In this document: one piece after another, positions 15,032-23,703 of the stretch
How positions within the stretch are numbered: the stretch's first letter is position 1
Layout of the letters: every line of letters starts with the position of its first letter
DNA from: UMGS1071 sp045638545
Lineage (GTDB): Bacteria; Bacillota; Clostridia; Oscillospirales; Acutalibacteraceae
NCBI GenBank assembly: GCA_045638545.1
Contig: JAZUBL010000020.1
Location: 1 to 50,951 of the forward strand
Direction: 5' to 3'
Length of the DNA: 50,951 bases
Notes under the pieces: model-generated
Database searches by the model: none
What the model saw: only the letters and a program-made list of their open reading frames with translations
What the model was told of the DNA's origin: nothing
Translations under genes and position numbers: made by a program

Positions 15032-15484
15032 TCACCTGCCAATCAGATTATTCAGCTTGCGGGCAATCACCTTTGCGGCGTTGTCATCTGTACACAGCAC
15101 AAAGATGGTGTCATCACCAGCCAGTGTTGCCACAACTTCTTCCCAGTGAACGGCATCCATCGCAGTGCAGATTGCCTGCGCCATGCCTGGATAACACTTT
15201 ACAGCAGCAATATTGCCCGCCGCTGTGACAGAAGTTGCCGAATCGGAAAAGAGAGAATTGAATTTTGCAGAAGGATCCATTCCGTTGCCATACGGGCAGA
15301 AATAGCGATAGTGCCCTGCCTCGGAAAGTGTTTTAATGATCCGCAGATCTTTAATATCACGGGAAATGGTAGCCTGTGTTACTGGAAAACCGGCTTCTTT
15401 CAGACGGCTCATCAGTTCCTCCTGCGTATCAACATCGTGATCTGTGATAATTTCCAGAATTTTCTTATGTCTCGCAGATTTCAT
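15032..15484 (-). CDS. argR: Arginine repressor ArgR
   Basis: Hexameric arginine-dependent regulator of arginine synthesis and catabolism. The 150-aa product has an N-terminal winged helix (DTQEELMSRLKEAGFPVTQATISRDIKDLRI) and a C-terminal oligomerisation/arginine-binding domain with the GDDTIFVLCTDDNAA motif, whose Asp pair contacts arginine. It lies between nadK and recN, with spacings of 9 and 4 bp. No arginine genes are in this window, so its targets are elsewhere. Confidence 0.95.
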   Translation of the reverse strand: MKSARHKKILEIITDHDVDTQEELMSRLKEAGFPVTQATISRDIKDLRIIKTLSEAGHYRYFCPYGNGMDPSAKFNSLFSDSATSVTAAGNIAAVKCYPGMAQAICTAMDAVHWEEVVATLAGDDTIFVLCTDDNAAKVIARKLNNLIGR

Positions 15485-15493
15485 ACTCTCACC

Positions 15494-16342
15494 TCAAGTT
15501 CCGATCTTTTCTTTTACTACTTCCAGAAAGCTGTTCTGCTTCAGTTTAATCATCTTGATCCGGCTGTCTGATCTGCGAAAATGTACTTTTTCGCACTCAA
15601 AAATCTGTACGCCGTCCTCACCGTCCATTGTCAGGAATACATCGCTGTTGTACTGAGAGCAGCCCTCAATGGTGAGCGAGGTCTGACCGCCAAACACAAC
15701 GGTACGGGAAAACAACGAGTGCGGACATACCGGTGTCAGCAGGATACAATCCATTGCCGGGTCGATGACAGGGCCGCCGGCCGACAGAGAATATGCTGTG
15801 GAACCGGTCGGTGTTGCTACGATCAGGCCGTCTGCACGATATTCACCAATGACCTTCTCATCGGAAGATACGGTGAAATCTACGATTTTAGACAGCGCAC
15901 CGCGGGAAAGAACTGCTTCGTTGATTACTTCTTTTGTCATAATCTGCCCATCCACAGGATAGGTAACTTCCAGCATCATCCGCTCTTCAATTTTATAATC
16001 ACCTCGGACGAGATTTTCCAGAAAGTTCAGTTCATCTTTTTCCAGACCGGCTACAAATCCCATGCGGCCCAGGTTGATGCCAAGAATTGGCTTATCCACC
16101 TTTGCACCATGCTTTGCTGCATGGATAATGGTGCCATCGCCGCCGACAGCAAGAATAATATTGCAGTCGTCGATCATCTGAAAAAAGTCATCGTAAACAG
16201 TCACCGGAAGATGACCAAAATGCGCTTCCATCGGTTTGTGCAGCAGTACTTCTGCACCGTAACCATGGAGTGTTGTAATAATGTTGGCAGTATGAATTTC
16301 TGCATCCCGTTTGCCGAGATTCGGCATGAGCGCAATTTTCAT
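15494..16342 (-). CDS. nadK: NAD kinase
   Basis: Phosphorylates NAD to NADP, the sole route to NADP(H). The 282-aa cytoplasmic enzyme has the hallmark GGDGTIIHA (about residues 67-75), the NE pair in VINEAVLSRG and PTGSTAYSLSAGGP. Its start overlaps the tlyA stop by one base, indicating translational coupling in the dxs-tlyA-nadK-argR-recN unit. Confidence 0.96.
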   Translation of the reverse strand: MKIALMPNLGKRDAEIHTANIITTLHGYGAEVLLHKPMEAHFGHLPVTVYDDFFQMIDDCNIILAVGGDGTIIHAAKHGAKVDKPILGINLGRMGFVAGLEKDELNFLENLVRGDYKIEERMMLEVTYPVDGQIMTKEVINEAVLSRGALSKIVDFTVSSDEKVIGEYRADGLIVATPTGSTAYSLSAGGPVIDPAMDCILLTPVCPHSLFSRTVVFGGQTSLTIEGCSQYNSDVFLTMDGEDGVQIFECEKVHFRRSDSRIKMIKLKQNSFLEVVKEKIGT

Positions 16343-17160
16343 TATTTGCCACCGCCATTCAGCACCTCGTGAGACTGTGCAACAAGACCAGGAATGTCCA
16401 GTTCTGTCTGCAGGGATGGTGCCTCTGATTTTTCAATATGTATCAGGTACTCAATATTGCCCTCTGGCCCCTTTACTGGAGAGAATGTGAGGCCAAGAAT
16501 TGAGAACCCGTTTTCCAGCACAAATGTGCAGATTTTTTCAATTACTTCTTCGTGAATTTCCGGCTCACGTACAACGCCCTTCTTACCGACCTTGCCCTTG
16601 CCTGCTTCAAACTGCGGTTTGATCAGGCAAACCATCTGGCCGTTTGGCTGCAGGAAGCGATGCGCTACCGGCAATACCAGGCACAGAGAAATGAAGGAAA
16701 CGTCTACGCTGGCAAAATCCAGCAGTTCCGGCACCTGTTCCTCTGTAATGTGGCGGATATTGGTCCGCTCCAGATTTACAACGCGCTCGTCGGTGCGCAG
16801 TTTCCAGTCCAGCTGACCGTAGCCAACGTCTACGGAATACACTTTCTTTGCACCGTTCTGCAGCATGCAGTCTGTAAAACCACCGGTGGAAGCACCGATG
16901 TCCATGCACACTTTGTCAGTCAGGGTAATTGGAAATTCCTGCATTGCTTTTTCCAGCTTCAGGCCGCCGCGGCTGACGTATTTCAGCACTGCGCCGCGAA
17001 CTTCCAGCTTTGCATCTACCGGAACCATGGTGCCTGCTTTATCTGATTTCTGATTATCTACATAGACAATGCCCGCCATGATCATTGCCTTAGCCTTTTC
17101 ACGGCTGTCGGCATATCCAAGCTCATGAACGAGGCAGTCCAGTCGTTTCTTTTCTGCCAT
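16342..17160 (-). CDS. tlyA: TlyA family rRNA 2'-O-methyltransferase
   Basis: TlyA proteins methylate ribose 2'-OH groups in 16S and 23S rRNA; in some bacteria this sets capreomycin sensitivity. The 272-aa product has an N-terminal S4 RNA-binding domain (RLDCLVHELGYADSREKAKAMIMAGIVYVDN) and a FtsJ-like Rossmann fold with the SAM-binding DIGASTGGFTDCML, then the D-V-S-F-I-S-L segment. An activity in haemolysis has been reported for the family but is not expected here. It lies 7 bp after dxs and overlaps nadK by one base. Confidence 0.93.
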   Translation of the reverse strand: MAEKKRLDCLVHELGYADSREKAKAMIMAGIVYVDNQKSDKAGTMVPVDAKLEVRGAVLKYVSRGGLKLEKAMQEFPITLTDKVCMDIGASTGGFTDCMLQNGAKKVYSVDVGYGQLDWKLRTDERVVNLERTNIRHITEEQVPELLDFASVDVSFISLCLVLPVAHRFLQPNGQMVCLIKPQFEAGKGKVGKKGVVREPEIHEEVIEKICTFVLENGFSILGLTFSPVKGPEGNIEYLIHIEKSEAPSLQTELDIPGLVAQSHEVLNGGGK

Positions 17161-17167
17161 GCTTTCG

Positions 17168-19030
17168 TTACTCCATTGCTTTTTCTAAAATGGTTTCTGT
17201 CATACTTTCTACGTCAAGGCCAAGTTTTTCAAATGCCTGTGCAACTGTAGAATGCGGTACAAAGGTGTCATCTACGCCGCGGAGGGTATAGCTTCCTTTG
17301 AATCCACTCTGACCCATAAGGAAGTAAAAACGTTCGCCAACGCCGCCCTGCTGCACACTTTCTTCAAAGAACAATACCTTACTGCACTTAGCTGCCTCTG
17401 CCACTGCCGCCGGGTCGATCGGCTTGATCATATTCAGTTTGACGATCTTCACCTTCACGCCCTGCTCGTTTGCCTTCTCTCTTGCCTGGCAGGCATGGGA
17501 GAACATTCGGCCATAAGTGACCACTGCCAAATCAGCATCCTTATCACCGTAAATATCAAACGGTTCGCTGCTGATTTTAAAATCTGCCGGACGATACAGT
17601 GCTTTACCGCGCGGATAACGAACTGCGCCTACATATGGACAGTCGTAAGCTGCTGCTTTCAGGTCGCGCTCCAGCTCATCATAATAAGATGGCGAATAAA
17701 CAGTCACATTCGGCACAGAGTTGAGGAACGGTACATCAAATACACCCTGATGAGTCTCACCGTCTTCGCCAACAATGCCGGCACGGTCAATGGCCAGCAC
17801 AACTTTTGTCTTCTGCAACGCTGCGTCGTGAATGATCTGATCAAAACCGCGCTGCAGAAAGCTGGAATAAATAGCGCAGACCGGCAGCATACCCTGTGTG
17901 GACAGACCGCCCGCAAAGGTAATTGCATGCTGTTCTGCAATACCAACGTCGAAGAAGCGGCGCGGATATTGTGTTGCAAACTGCTGCAAACCGGTGCCGG
18001 TCTGCATTGCAGCTGTAATCGCACAGATGCTGTTGTCCTCTTTTGCCAGAGCGCAGAGTGCGTCACCGAACACAGCAGAGAAATTTCTCTTGCTGGTTGG
18101 TGCGCTTTCACCGGTGTGGATATCAAAACTGGAAACACCGTGGAACTTGCCCGGGTTCTGCTCCGCATGGTAGTAGCCTCTGCCCTTCTGGGTCACAACG
18201 TGGATCAGGATCGGCTTCTGCATTTCTTTTGCATTTTTCAGCACTTCGATCAGGTTCTGCATATTGTGGCCGTTGATCGGGCCGTAATAGGAGAAGCCAA
18301 GATCTTCAAAGAGAGAGGTGTTGTGGATCGCTTTCTTCAGCAGATGCTTGGAATGGTGGATCGCCTGATAAATCGGCTCGCCCAGCACCGGCACGTTAGA
18401 AAGCATATTTTCCACGTCGCCCTTCATTTTCAGATAAGAAGGCAGGGTACGCAGTTTTGTCAGATGGCCTGTAATAGCACCGACATTGCGGGAAATGGAC
18501 ATGGTATTGTCATTGAGAATCACGATCAGATTCTTCGCATTTTTACCGCCATTGTTGAGGCCTTCATATGCCAGGCCGCCTGTCAGTGCGCCGTCACCGA
18601 TTACAGCAACCACCTTGCCGGATTCACGCTTCAGGCTTTTTGCTGTTGCAATGCCCAGCGCTGCAGAAATGGAAGTACTGCTGTGACCAACGGTAAACGG
18701 GTCATACGGACTCTCCTGTCGGTTCGGGAAACCGGACAGACCGCCCTCTGTGCGGATCGTATATAATTTATCCTGTCTCCCGGTGAGGATCTTATGCGGG
18801 TAAGCCTGGTGGCCAACGTCCCAGATAATATGATCCCGCGGCAGATCAAGCACATGGTGCAGTGCAACGGTCAGCTCTACAACACCAAGGTTGGAAGAAA
18901 GGTGACCGCCGTTTGTTGCAACTGTATTCACCAGCTTGCTCCGGATCTCTGTACAAAGCTGCTCCATCTGCGGGAGCGTCAGCTTTTTCAGATCTTTTGG
19001 AGACTGGATCTGATATAACAAATCATACAT
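17168..19030 (-). CDS. dxs: 1-deoxy-D-xylulose-5-phosphate synthase
   Basis: First enzyme of the MEP isoprenoid pathway: condenses pyruvate and glyceraldehyde-3-phosphate, using thiamine diphosphate. The 620-aa protein has GGHLSSNLG (about residue 41), the thiamine diphosphate motif GDGALTGGLAYEGLNN (about 145-160), the transketolase pyrimidine-binding domain with GIAEQHAITFAGGL and a C-terminal transketolase domain. It sits between folD and tlyA in the same tight cluster. In many Clostridia ispA/xseAB precede dxs; here folD and lgt do. Confidence 0.97.
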   Translation of the reverse strand: MYDLLYQIQSPKDLKKLTLPQMEQLCTEIRSKLVNTVATNGGHLSSNLGVVELTVALHHVLDLPRDHIIWDVGHQAYPHKILTGRQDKLYTIRTEGGLSGFPNRQESPYDPFTVGHSSTSISAALGIATAKSLKRESGKVVAVIGDGALTGGLAYEGLNNGGKNAKNLIVILNDNTMSISRNVGAITGHLTKLRTLPSYLKMKGDVENMLSNVPVLGEPIYQAIHHSKHLLKKAIHNTSLFEDLGFSYYGPINGHNMQNLIEVLKNAKEMQKPILIHVVTQKGRGYYHAEQNPGKFHGVSSFDIHTGESAPTSKRNFSAVFGDALCALAKEDNSICAITAAMQTGTGLQQFATQYPRRFFDVGIAEQHAITFAGGLSTQGMLPVCAIYSSFLQRGFDQIIHDAALQKTKVVLAIDRAGIVGEDGETHQGVFDVPFLNSVPNVTVYSPSYYDELERDLKAAAYDCPYVGAVRYPRGKALYRPADFKISSEPFDIYGDKDADLAVVTYGRMFSHACQAREKANEQGVKVKIVKLNMIKPIDPAAVAEAAKCSKVLFFEESVQQGGVGERFYFLMGQSGFKGSYTLRGVDDTFVPHSTVAQAFEKLGLDVESMTETILEKAME

Positions 19031-19057
19031 GGTAAATCAAACCTTTAAAAATAAAAA

Positions 19058-19912
19058 TTAGATGAGGCCGTTCTGTTCCTTTGCAGCTGTCAGTGTGTTC
19101 TGCATCAGCATTGCGATAGTCATTGGGCCTACGCCGCCTGGCACAGGTGTAATGTAAGAAGCCTTTGGCTCAACTTCGTCGAATGCAACGTCGCCGCACA
19201 GCTTGCCTTCTGCATTGCGGTTAATGCCAACGTCAATAACAACTGCGCCTTCCTTAACCATATCAGCAGTTACAAAGCCTGCCTTGCCAACAGCTGCTAC
19301 CAGAATGTCTGCTCTTGCGCAAACTTCCTTCAGGTTCTGTGTCTTGCTGTGGCAGATGGTTACGGTGCCGCTTCTGTGGAGGAGCAGCATTGCCATTGGC
19401 TTGCCAACGATGTTGCTTCTGCCGAGCACAACGCACTCTTTGCCTGCGATCTCGATGCCTGCGTAGTCCAGCAGCTCGATAACACCTGCTGGTGTACATG
19501 GCAGGAACTTAAAGTCGCCGATCATGATCTTGCCTACGTTTTCTGCGTGGAATGCGTCAACGTCCTTGCGTGGGTTGATTGCTTCGATCACAGCCTTTTC
19601 GTCCAGACCCTTTGGAAGCGGAGACTGTACCAGAATGCCGTTGATCTCCGGACGCTGGTTCAGGTCTGCAACAAGAGCCATCAGCTCTTCCTGTGTTGTA
19701 GTTGCTGGCAGCGCATACTCCTCAGAGTGGAAGCCAACGCGCTCACAAGCCTTCTTCTTGTTGTTTACATAAGTTCTGGAAGCCGGATCATCACCAACGA
19801 TTACTACTGCCAGGCCTGGAACGATGCCCTGTGCCTTCAGCTGTTCTGTTTCCAGACGGATTCTTTCCTGTACTGCAAGGGAAACTGCCTTGCCGTCAAT
19901 TTTAACTGCCAT
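19058..19912 (-). CDS. folD: Methylenetetrahydrofolate dehydrogenase/cyclohydrolase
   Basis: Bifunctional enzyme interconverting 5,10-methylene-, methenyl- and 10-formyl-tetrahydrofolate with NADP, supplying one-carbon units. The 284-aa product has TYVNNKKKACERVGF with the catalytic Lys, QSPLPKGLDEK, and the NADP site VVLGRSNIVGKPMAMLLL, closing with the PGGVGPMTIAML motif. It sits 18 bp downstream of lgt and 27 bp before dxs. Confidence 0.97.
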   Translation of the reverse strand: MAVKIDGKAVSLAVQERIRLETEQLKAQGIVPGLAVVIVGDDPASRTYVNNKKKACERVGFHSEEYALPATTTQEELMALVADLNQRPEINGILVQSPLPKGLDEKAVIEAINPRKDVDAFHAENVGKIMIGDFKFLPCTPAGVIELLDYAGIEIAGKECVVLGRSNIVGKPMAMLLLHRSGTVTICHSKTQNLKEVCARADILVAAVGKAGFVTADMVKEGAVVIDVGINRNAEGKLCGDVAFDEVEPKASYITPVPGGVGPMTIAMLMQNTLTAAKEQNGLI

Positions 19913-19930
19913 TGTATTTATCCCCCAAAT

Positions 19931-20884
19931 TTACTCTTTTTTATTCTGATCCGCATCTTTTTCTGATGCGCGTGTTTTCTTTTTGCTTTTGGTTTTCTCT
20001 GCTTCGCTTTGTGCTTTTGCCTGTGCCTTCAGGCCTTCCACTGTAATGCCGCACTCTGCCATAACAACCTTGCTGCCAACACCGCTGAGCTTCTTTCTGT
20101 TGCGGAAAACAATCAGCAATACGATTGCTGCTGCAATAGAAACAAGCGCTACCAGCTGAGAGATCTTGATCGGCAGACCTGGAAAATACAGGCTGTCGGT
20201 ACGGAGGGCTTCGATAAAGAAACGGCCTGCACCATACCAGATCACATACAGCAGGAAAGTCTGGCCGTCGTAACGACGCAGCTTCCGGGTGAAGAAATGG
20301 AGCAGCACGAAACCCACTGCACACAGCAGGGATTCGTAGAAGAAACATGGATGTACCGGAATATTGCCGGTATTCACGCTCTGCATGCCCCATGGAAGAT
20401 TGGTCGGTCCGCCAAATGCTTCCTGGTTGACAAAGTTGCCCCAGCGGCCAATCGCCTGACCGATCAGGAAGCCAAGCATGGTCAGGTCCAGCATCGGCAG
20501 TACTTTAACTTTGCGAATCTTGCACATGGCAATACCGCCGCCAAGACCACCGATTATACCACCGTAAATGCCCAATCCGCCCTGATGAATATATAGGATC
20601 TGGATCGGGTCATTCCAGTATTTGTCGCCGGGATAGAATAGAACGTAATATAGTCGGGCACCAATGATGCCGCAGACCAGACCGACAATTGCAACGTCAA
20701 TAATTTTGCTGCGGTTCACGCCGAAGCGAGGCGCCTGCCACAGACCGTACGCAAAGGCCAGCAAAAAGCCCATGCCAATGAGAAAACCATACCATTTTAC
20801 TTCAAAACTTCCGATGGCAAACATGGTGGAGTTAATATCCATGCTCCAGCCAAGGCCAGGAAACTGCACTGTGTAGCCGTTCAT
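19931..20884 (-). CDS. lgt: Prolipoprotein diacylglyceryl transferase
   Basis: Lgt transfers diacylglycerol from phosphatidylglycerol to the lipobox cysteine of prolipoproteins in the membrane. The 317-aa protein has about seven membrane segments, GGLGIYGGIIGG, and the Lgt signature GRWGNFVNQEAFGG with its catalytic Arg. The C-terminus has a charged Lys/Glu/Ala-rich tail longer than the core enzyme. It would act on the lipoproteins encoded in this window (His-rich protein, FecB-like and PhnS-like binding proteins). It lies 2 bp after ymfH. Confidence 0.96.
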   Translation of the reverse strand: MNGYTVQFPGLGWSMDINSTMFAIGSFEVKWYGFLIGMGFLLAFAYGLWQAPRFGVNRSKIIDVAIVGLVCGIIGARLYYVLFYPGDKYWNDPIQILYIHQGGLGIYGGIIGGLGGGIAMCKIRKVKVLPMLDLTMLGFLIGQAIGRWGNFVNQEAFGGPTNLPWGMQSVNTGNIPVHPCFFYESLLCAVGFVLLHFFTRKLRRYDGQTFLLYVIWYGAGRFFIEALRTDSLYFPGLPIKISQLVALVSIAAAIVLLIVFRNRKKLSGVGSKVVMAECGITVEGLKAQAKAQSEAEKTKSKKKTRASEKDADQNKKE

Positions 20885-20886
20885 AA

Positions 20887-22173
20887 TTAAGCCTCTTCAA
20901 TCGGATTCACAATAGACAGTGCGGAATACTGTGCATCCAGCTGCTTCTGCAGCGCTGCATTTATATCATCCAGCTGCATTTCTGCAACAACATCAAAGTA
21001 ATCAAACATTTCACGGCCTGCAAAATACATGGACGCCATGGAGTTTGCAATGTTGTCTGCGCTGTTGAGAGCAGATACGTTTCTGCCGTAAATTGCCTTG
21101 CGGGCACGGTTAAATGCTGTTTCATCAATGCCTGTTTCCTTCAGCTTGCAGATTTCTTCCTGAATAATGGAAGCTGCCTGCTTTGGATCATGGGACTCAC
21201 CTGCAAAGATGATGGAAGCGTAGCCAGGGCCCTCAAAGAACTCATAGCTGAAGGATGCCTCGTTGATCAGCTCTGCATCCAGCAGTCTGCGGAACATTGG
21301 AGAAGACTCAGATGCCAGGATCTCCATGAGAATTTCAGAAGCAACCACTTCTCTGGTTGTCTTGCGCTGTGCTGTTACTTCTTCTTTAAAGCCTAGCTGG
21401 AACAGCGGTACAGCCACGCTGAGTTTCTGCTCTACGAAGTCTGTCACAACAGTTCTTGGCTCTTCTGCAAATGTCTTTTCTACAGTTACCGGCGGATTCT
21501 GTTTCAGCATTCTGTCTGCCAGCTCCAGAACCTTGTCCACATCTACCTTACCTGCTACGCACAGAACCATGTTGTTCAGGTTGTAGAAGGTGTTGTAGCA
21601 GCGGTAAAGCAACTCCGGTGTGATCTCTGCGATGCTCTCTACAGTACCGGCAATGTCGATCTTTACCGGATGGTTGTGATAGAGTGCACCCAGCAGATTG
21701 AACATGACTCTCCAGTTCGGGTCGTCATCGTACATTCTGATTTCCTGACCAATAATACCCTGTTCTTTTTCAACTGTCTGCTCTGTAAAGTATGGAGACT
21801 GCACGAAATCCAGCAGGATCTCCAGAGACTCGTACACATTCTCTGTGCAGGAGAACAGATAGCAGGTTACGTCGAAGGAAGTGTATGCGTTTGCAGATGC
21901 ACCTGTTTTTGCATAGCGTGCAAATGCGTCGCAGTCTTCGTTTTCGAACAGTTTGTGCTCCAGGAAGTGTGCAATACCTTCCGGTACAGTGCAGGAATCT
22001 GCCTCGTCGGAACGCTTGAAGCAGGTATCAACGGAACCGTACTTGGTGCCGAATACTGCATAAGTGGAGTTGCTGTTTTCTTTTGGATAAACAAAAATCT
22101 TCAGACCGGTTGGATGGTCGATTTCATAATACTTATCACCAACGCGCTTACTTTCCAGAATCTTCTTTTCCAT
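20887..22173 (-). CDS. ymfH: M16 metallopeptidase, EF-P modification-associated YmfH
   Basis: A 428-aa M16 (pitrilysin-like) peptidase with the inverted zinc motif H-F-L-E-H in GIAHFLEHKLFENED (about residues 67-72) and a downstream Glu in the EKEQGIIGQEIRMYDDDP helix. In B. subtilis YmfH and its paralogue YmfF are needed for the 5-aminopentanol modification of translation factor EF-P. Its start overlaps the ymfF stop by one base, so the two are coupled and probably form a heteromer with YmfH as the catalytic subunit. Confidence 0.92.
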   Translation of the reverse strand: MEKKILESKRVGDKYYEIDHPTGLKIFVYPKENSNSTYAVFGTKYGSVDTCFKRSDEADSCTVPEGIAHFLEHKLFENEDCDAFARYAKTGASANAYTSFDVTCYLFSCTENVYESLEILLDFVQSPYFTEQTVEKEQGIIGQEIRMYDDDPNWRVMFNLLGALYHNHPVKIDIAGTVESIAEITPELLYRCYNTFYNLNNMVLCVAGKVDVDKVLELADRMLKQNPPVTVEKTFAEEPRTVVTDFVEQKLSVAVPLFQLGFKEEVTAQRKTTREVVASEILMEILASESSPMFRRLLDAELINEASFSYEFFEGPGYASIIFAGESHDPKQAASIIQEEICKLKETGIDETAFNRARKAIYGRNVSALNSADNIANSMASMYFAGREMFDYFDVVAEMQLDDINAALQKQLDAQYSALSIVNPIEEA

Positions 22174-23453
22174 TATGCTTCCACCTCGCCTTCCAGTCTG
22201 TAAATGGTATCCAGCGTTACTCTGTTTGCCGCTGCAATGATCTGCTCTCTTGTTACCTGATTTACAAGTGCAACTGCCTGCTCCGGTGTCATGCGCTCCT
22301 TGCGGAATACCTGAGAGAGATACCAGCTTTCAGTACCACCCAGATAATCTTCGATGGTACGGTAGCTGTTGCACAGGCTCAGTTTTGTATTTTCAATTTC
22401 TTCGTCTGTAAAGTTGCCGTTTTTCACTTCTTCCAGCTGTGCCAGAATTTCTGTCTTGGCTGCTTCCATGTTCTTTGTTTCAACGCCGCTCTGTACCAAC
22501 ATGATGCCCTTTGCTGCGTTGAACTGAGAAGAACAGTAGTAGCACAAGCTCAGCTTTTCACGAACATTGAGGAACAGCTTGGAGTGCGGTGTGCCGCCGA
22601 ACAGCATCACCATCACGCGGGTCTGCATTTCTTCTGCAGTGTCCGGCTGTGTACCTGTACGGAAACCCATAACCAGCTTGGACTGTGCTACCTGCATTTT
22701 CTCGGTAATATCTTTTACCTCGCCAGCCTGCAGCACGATCTTTGTCTCGCCTGGGTTCTGCACTGCACGGTCCTGCTTCTGGAATGCCTCGCGGAAGCCA
22801 GCGGAAACAGCCTCCGGATCACAGTTGCCGGAAACCATCACTTCAACTCTTGCACTCTTGATCAGTGCTTCCCATGCCGCTCTGAGATCTTCTCTCTTCA
22901 GGTTGGTAACGTCCTCTTTTGTGCCGTAGCGGCTTACGCCGTATGGCTCGTCCGCACACATGATCTCTTCACAGCGGATCTTCGCGTAAGAACGCTTATC
23001 GTTAAACTCTGCCTCAATATTCTCCAGGGTCTGACGCTTCTCCTGCTTAAAATCTTCCTCGCGGAAGTTGCCTTCTGCGTCAAATGGTGGTTCAAACACC
23101 ATCTGGCAGATCAGGTCAGCCAGATCCTTGGAAATAGACTCACCGCCGAAGCAGTACTTATCTGCAATACCCACTGCTGTAATGGTGAGGATCTGCACGT
23201 CACCCATTTTACCAACCTCAGAACTGATGGATGCACCGTACAGTTCAGCAAGACGCTGGCTCAGCTTTGTGTAGTCCGGATAATCACGGCAGGCTCTTGT
23301 CAGCAGATATGGGAGCAGTGCATTGGATGCAACGCTTTGCTTCTCCAGTGGAATCAGAAAATGCACGGACATTCGCATGGTTTTAAAGCGAGTGTCTTCT
23401 ATACTCTGAAAATTAACGCCTTCACAGATCACAGCTCTGTTGATTTGCGCCAT
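22173..23453 (-). CDS. ymfF: M16-like peptidase lacking the zinc motif, EF-P-associated YmfF
   Basis: A 426-aa M16-family paralogue. The position where YmfH has H-x-x-E-H has no such motif (FLIPLEKQSVASNALLPYLLTRAC), so it is probably a non-catalytic partner, as usual for YmfF. It is the first gene of the long minus-strand run and has an extended -10 element 62-70 bp upstream. Linkage of ymfFH to lgt, folD and dxs puts EF-P modification in one likely transcription unit with housekeeping enzymes. Confidence 0.9.
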   Translation of the reverse strand: MAQINRAVICEGVNFQSIEDTRFKTMRMSVHFLIPLEKQSVASNALLPYLLTRACRDYPDYTKLSQRLAELYGASISSEVGKMGDVQILTITAVGIADKYCFGGESISKDLADLICQMVFEPPFDAEGNFREEDFKQEKRQTLENIEAEFNDKRSYAKIRCEEIMCADEPYGVSRYGTKEDVTNLKREDLRAAWEALIKSARVEVMVSGNCDPEAVSAGFREAFQKQDRAVQNPGETKIVLQAGEVKDITEKMQVAQSKLVMGFRTGTQPDTAEEMQTRVMVMLFGGTPHSKLFLNVREKLSLCYYCSSQFNAAKGIMLVQSGVETKNMEAAKTEILAQLEEVKNGNFTDEEIENTKLSLCNSYRTIEDYLGGTESWYLSQVFRKERMTPEQAVALVNQVTREQIIAAANRVTLDTIYRLEGEVEA

Positions 23454-23514
23454 TGTATCATCTCCTATTTGGTCATAATAATGCTATTTTAGTTATACTG
23501 TTTTATTATAGCAT

Positions 23515-23523
23515 AGTTCCCAC
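23515..23523 (-). promoter_or_regulatory. Extended -10 promoter at the head of the ymfF-to-Gx cluster
   Basis: The minus strand reads TGCTATAAT, 62-70 bp before the ymfF start. The -35 region is poor. It is the only clear promoter before the 14-gene run. Confidence 0.55.
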
Positions 23524-23645
23524 TTTTAATAAAGAATAATTCATGAATAATTATCTGCACAAATGGAATGATTAACCGCAATAATCCGCAATTTTTGTAC
23601 ATTTTTACAAAGCATAACCATTGACCGAACCTGCTGAATACAAAA

Positions 23646-23680
23646 TAAAAAAAGCCGCAGCATTTCTGCTGCAGCTTCTC
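23646..23680 (-). terminator. Terminator of metY
   Basis: TGCTGCAGC (23667-23675) and GCCGCAGCA (23654-23662) form a stem with one mismatch and a 4-nt loop, followed on the minus strand by seven Ts. Confidence 0.88.
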
Positions 23681-23703
23681 TATCAAAAAGTATAAAGATA
23701 CAA

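Noticed and set aside
17252..18766. 504-aa plus-strand frame inside dxs
   Set aside because: Antisense shadow of a firmly identified gene.
22083..23492. 469-aa plus-strand frame inside ymfF
   Set aside because: Antisense shadow; Cys-rich, without motifs.
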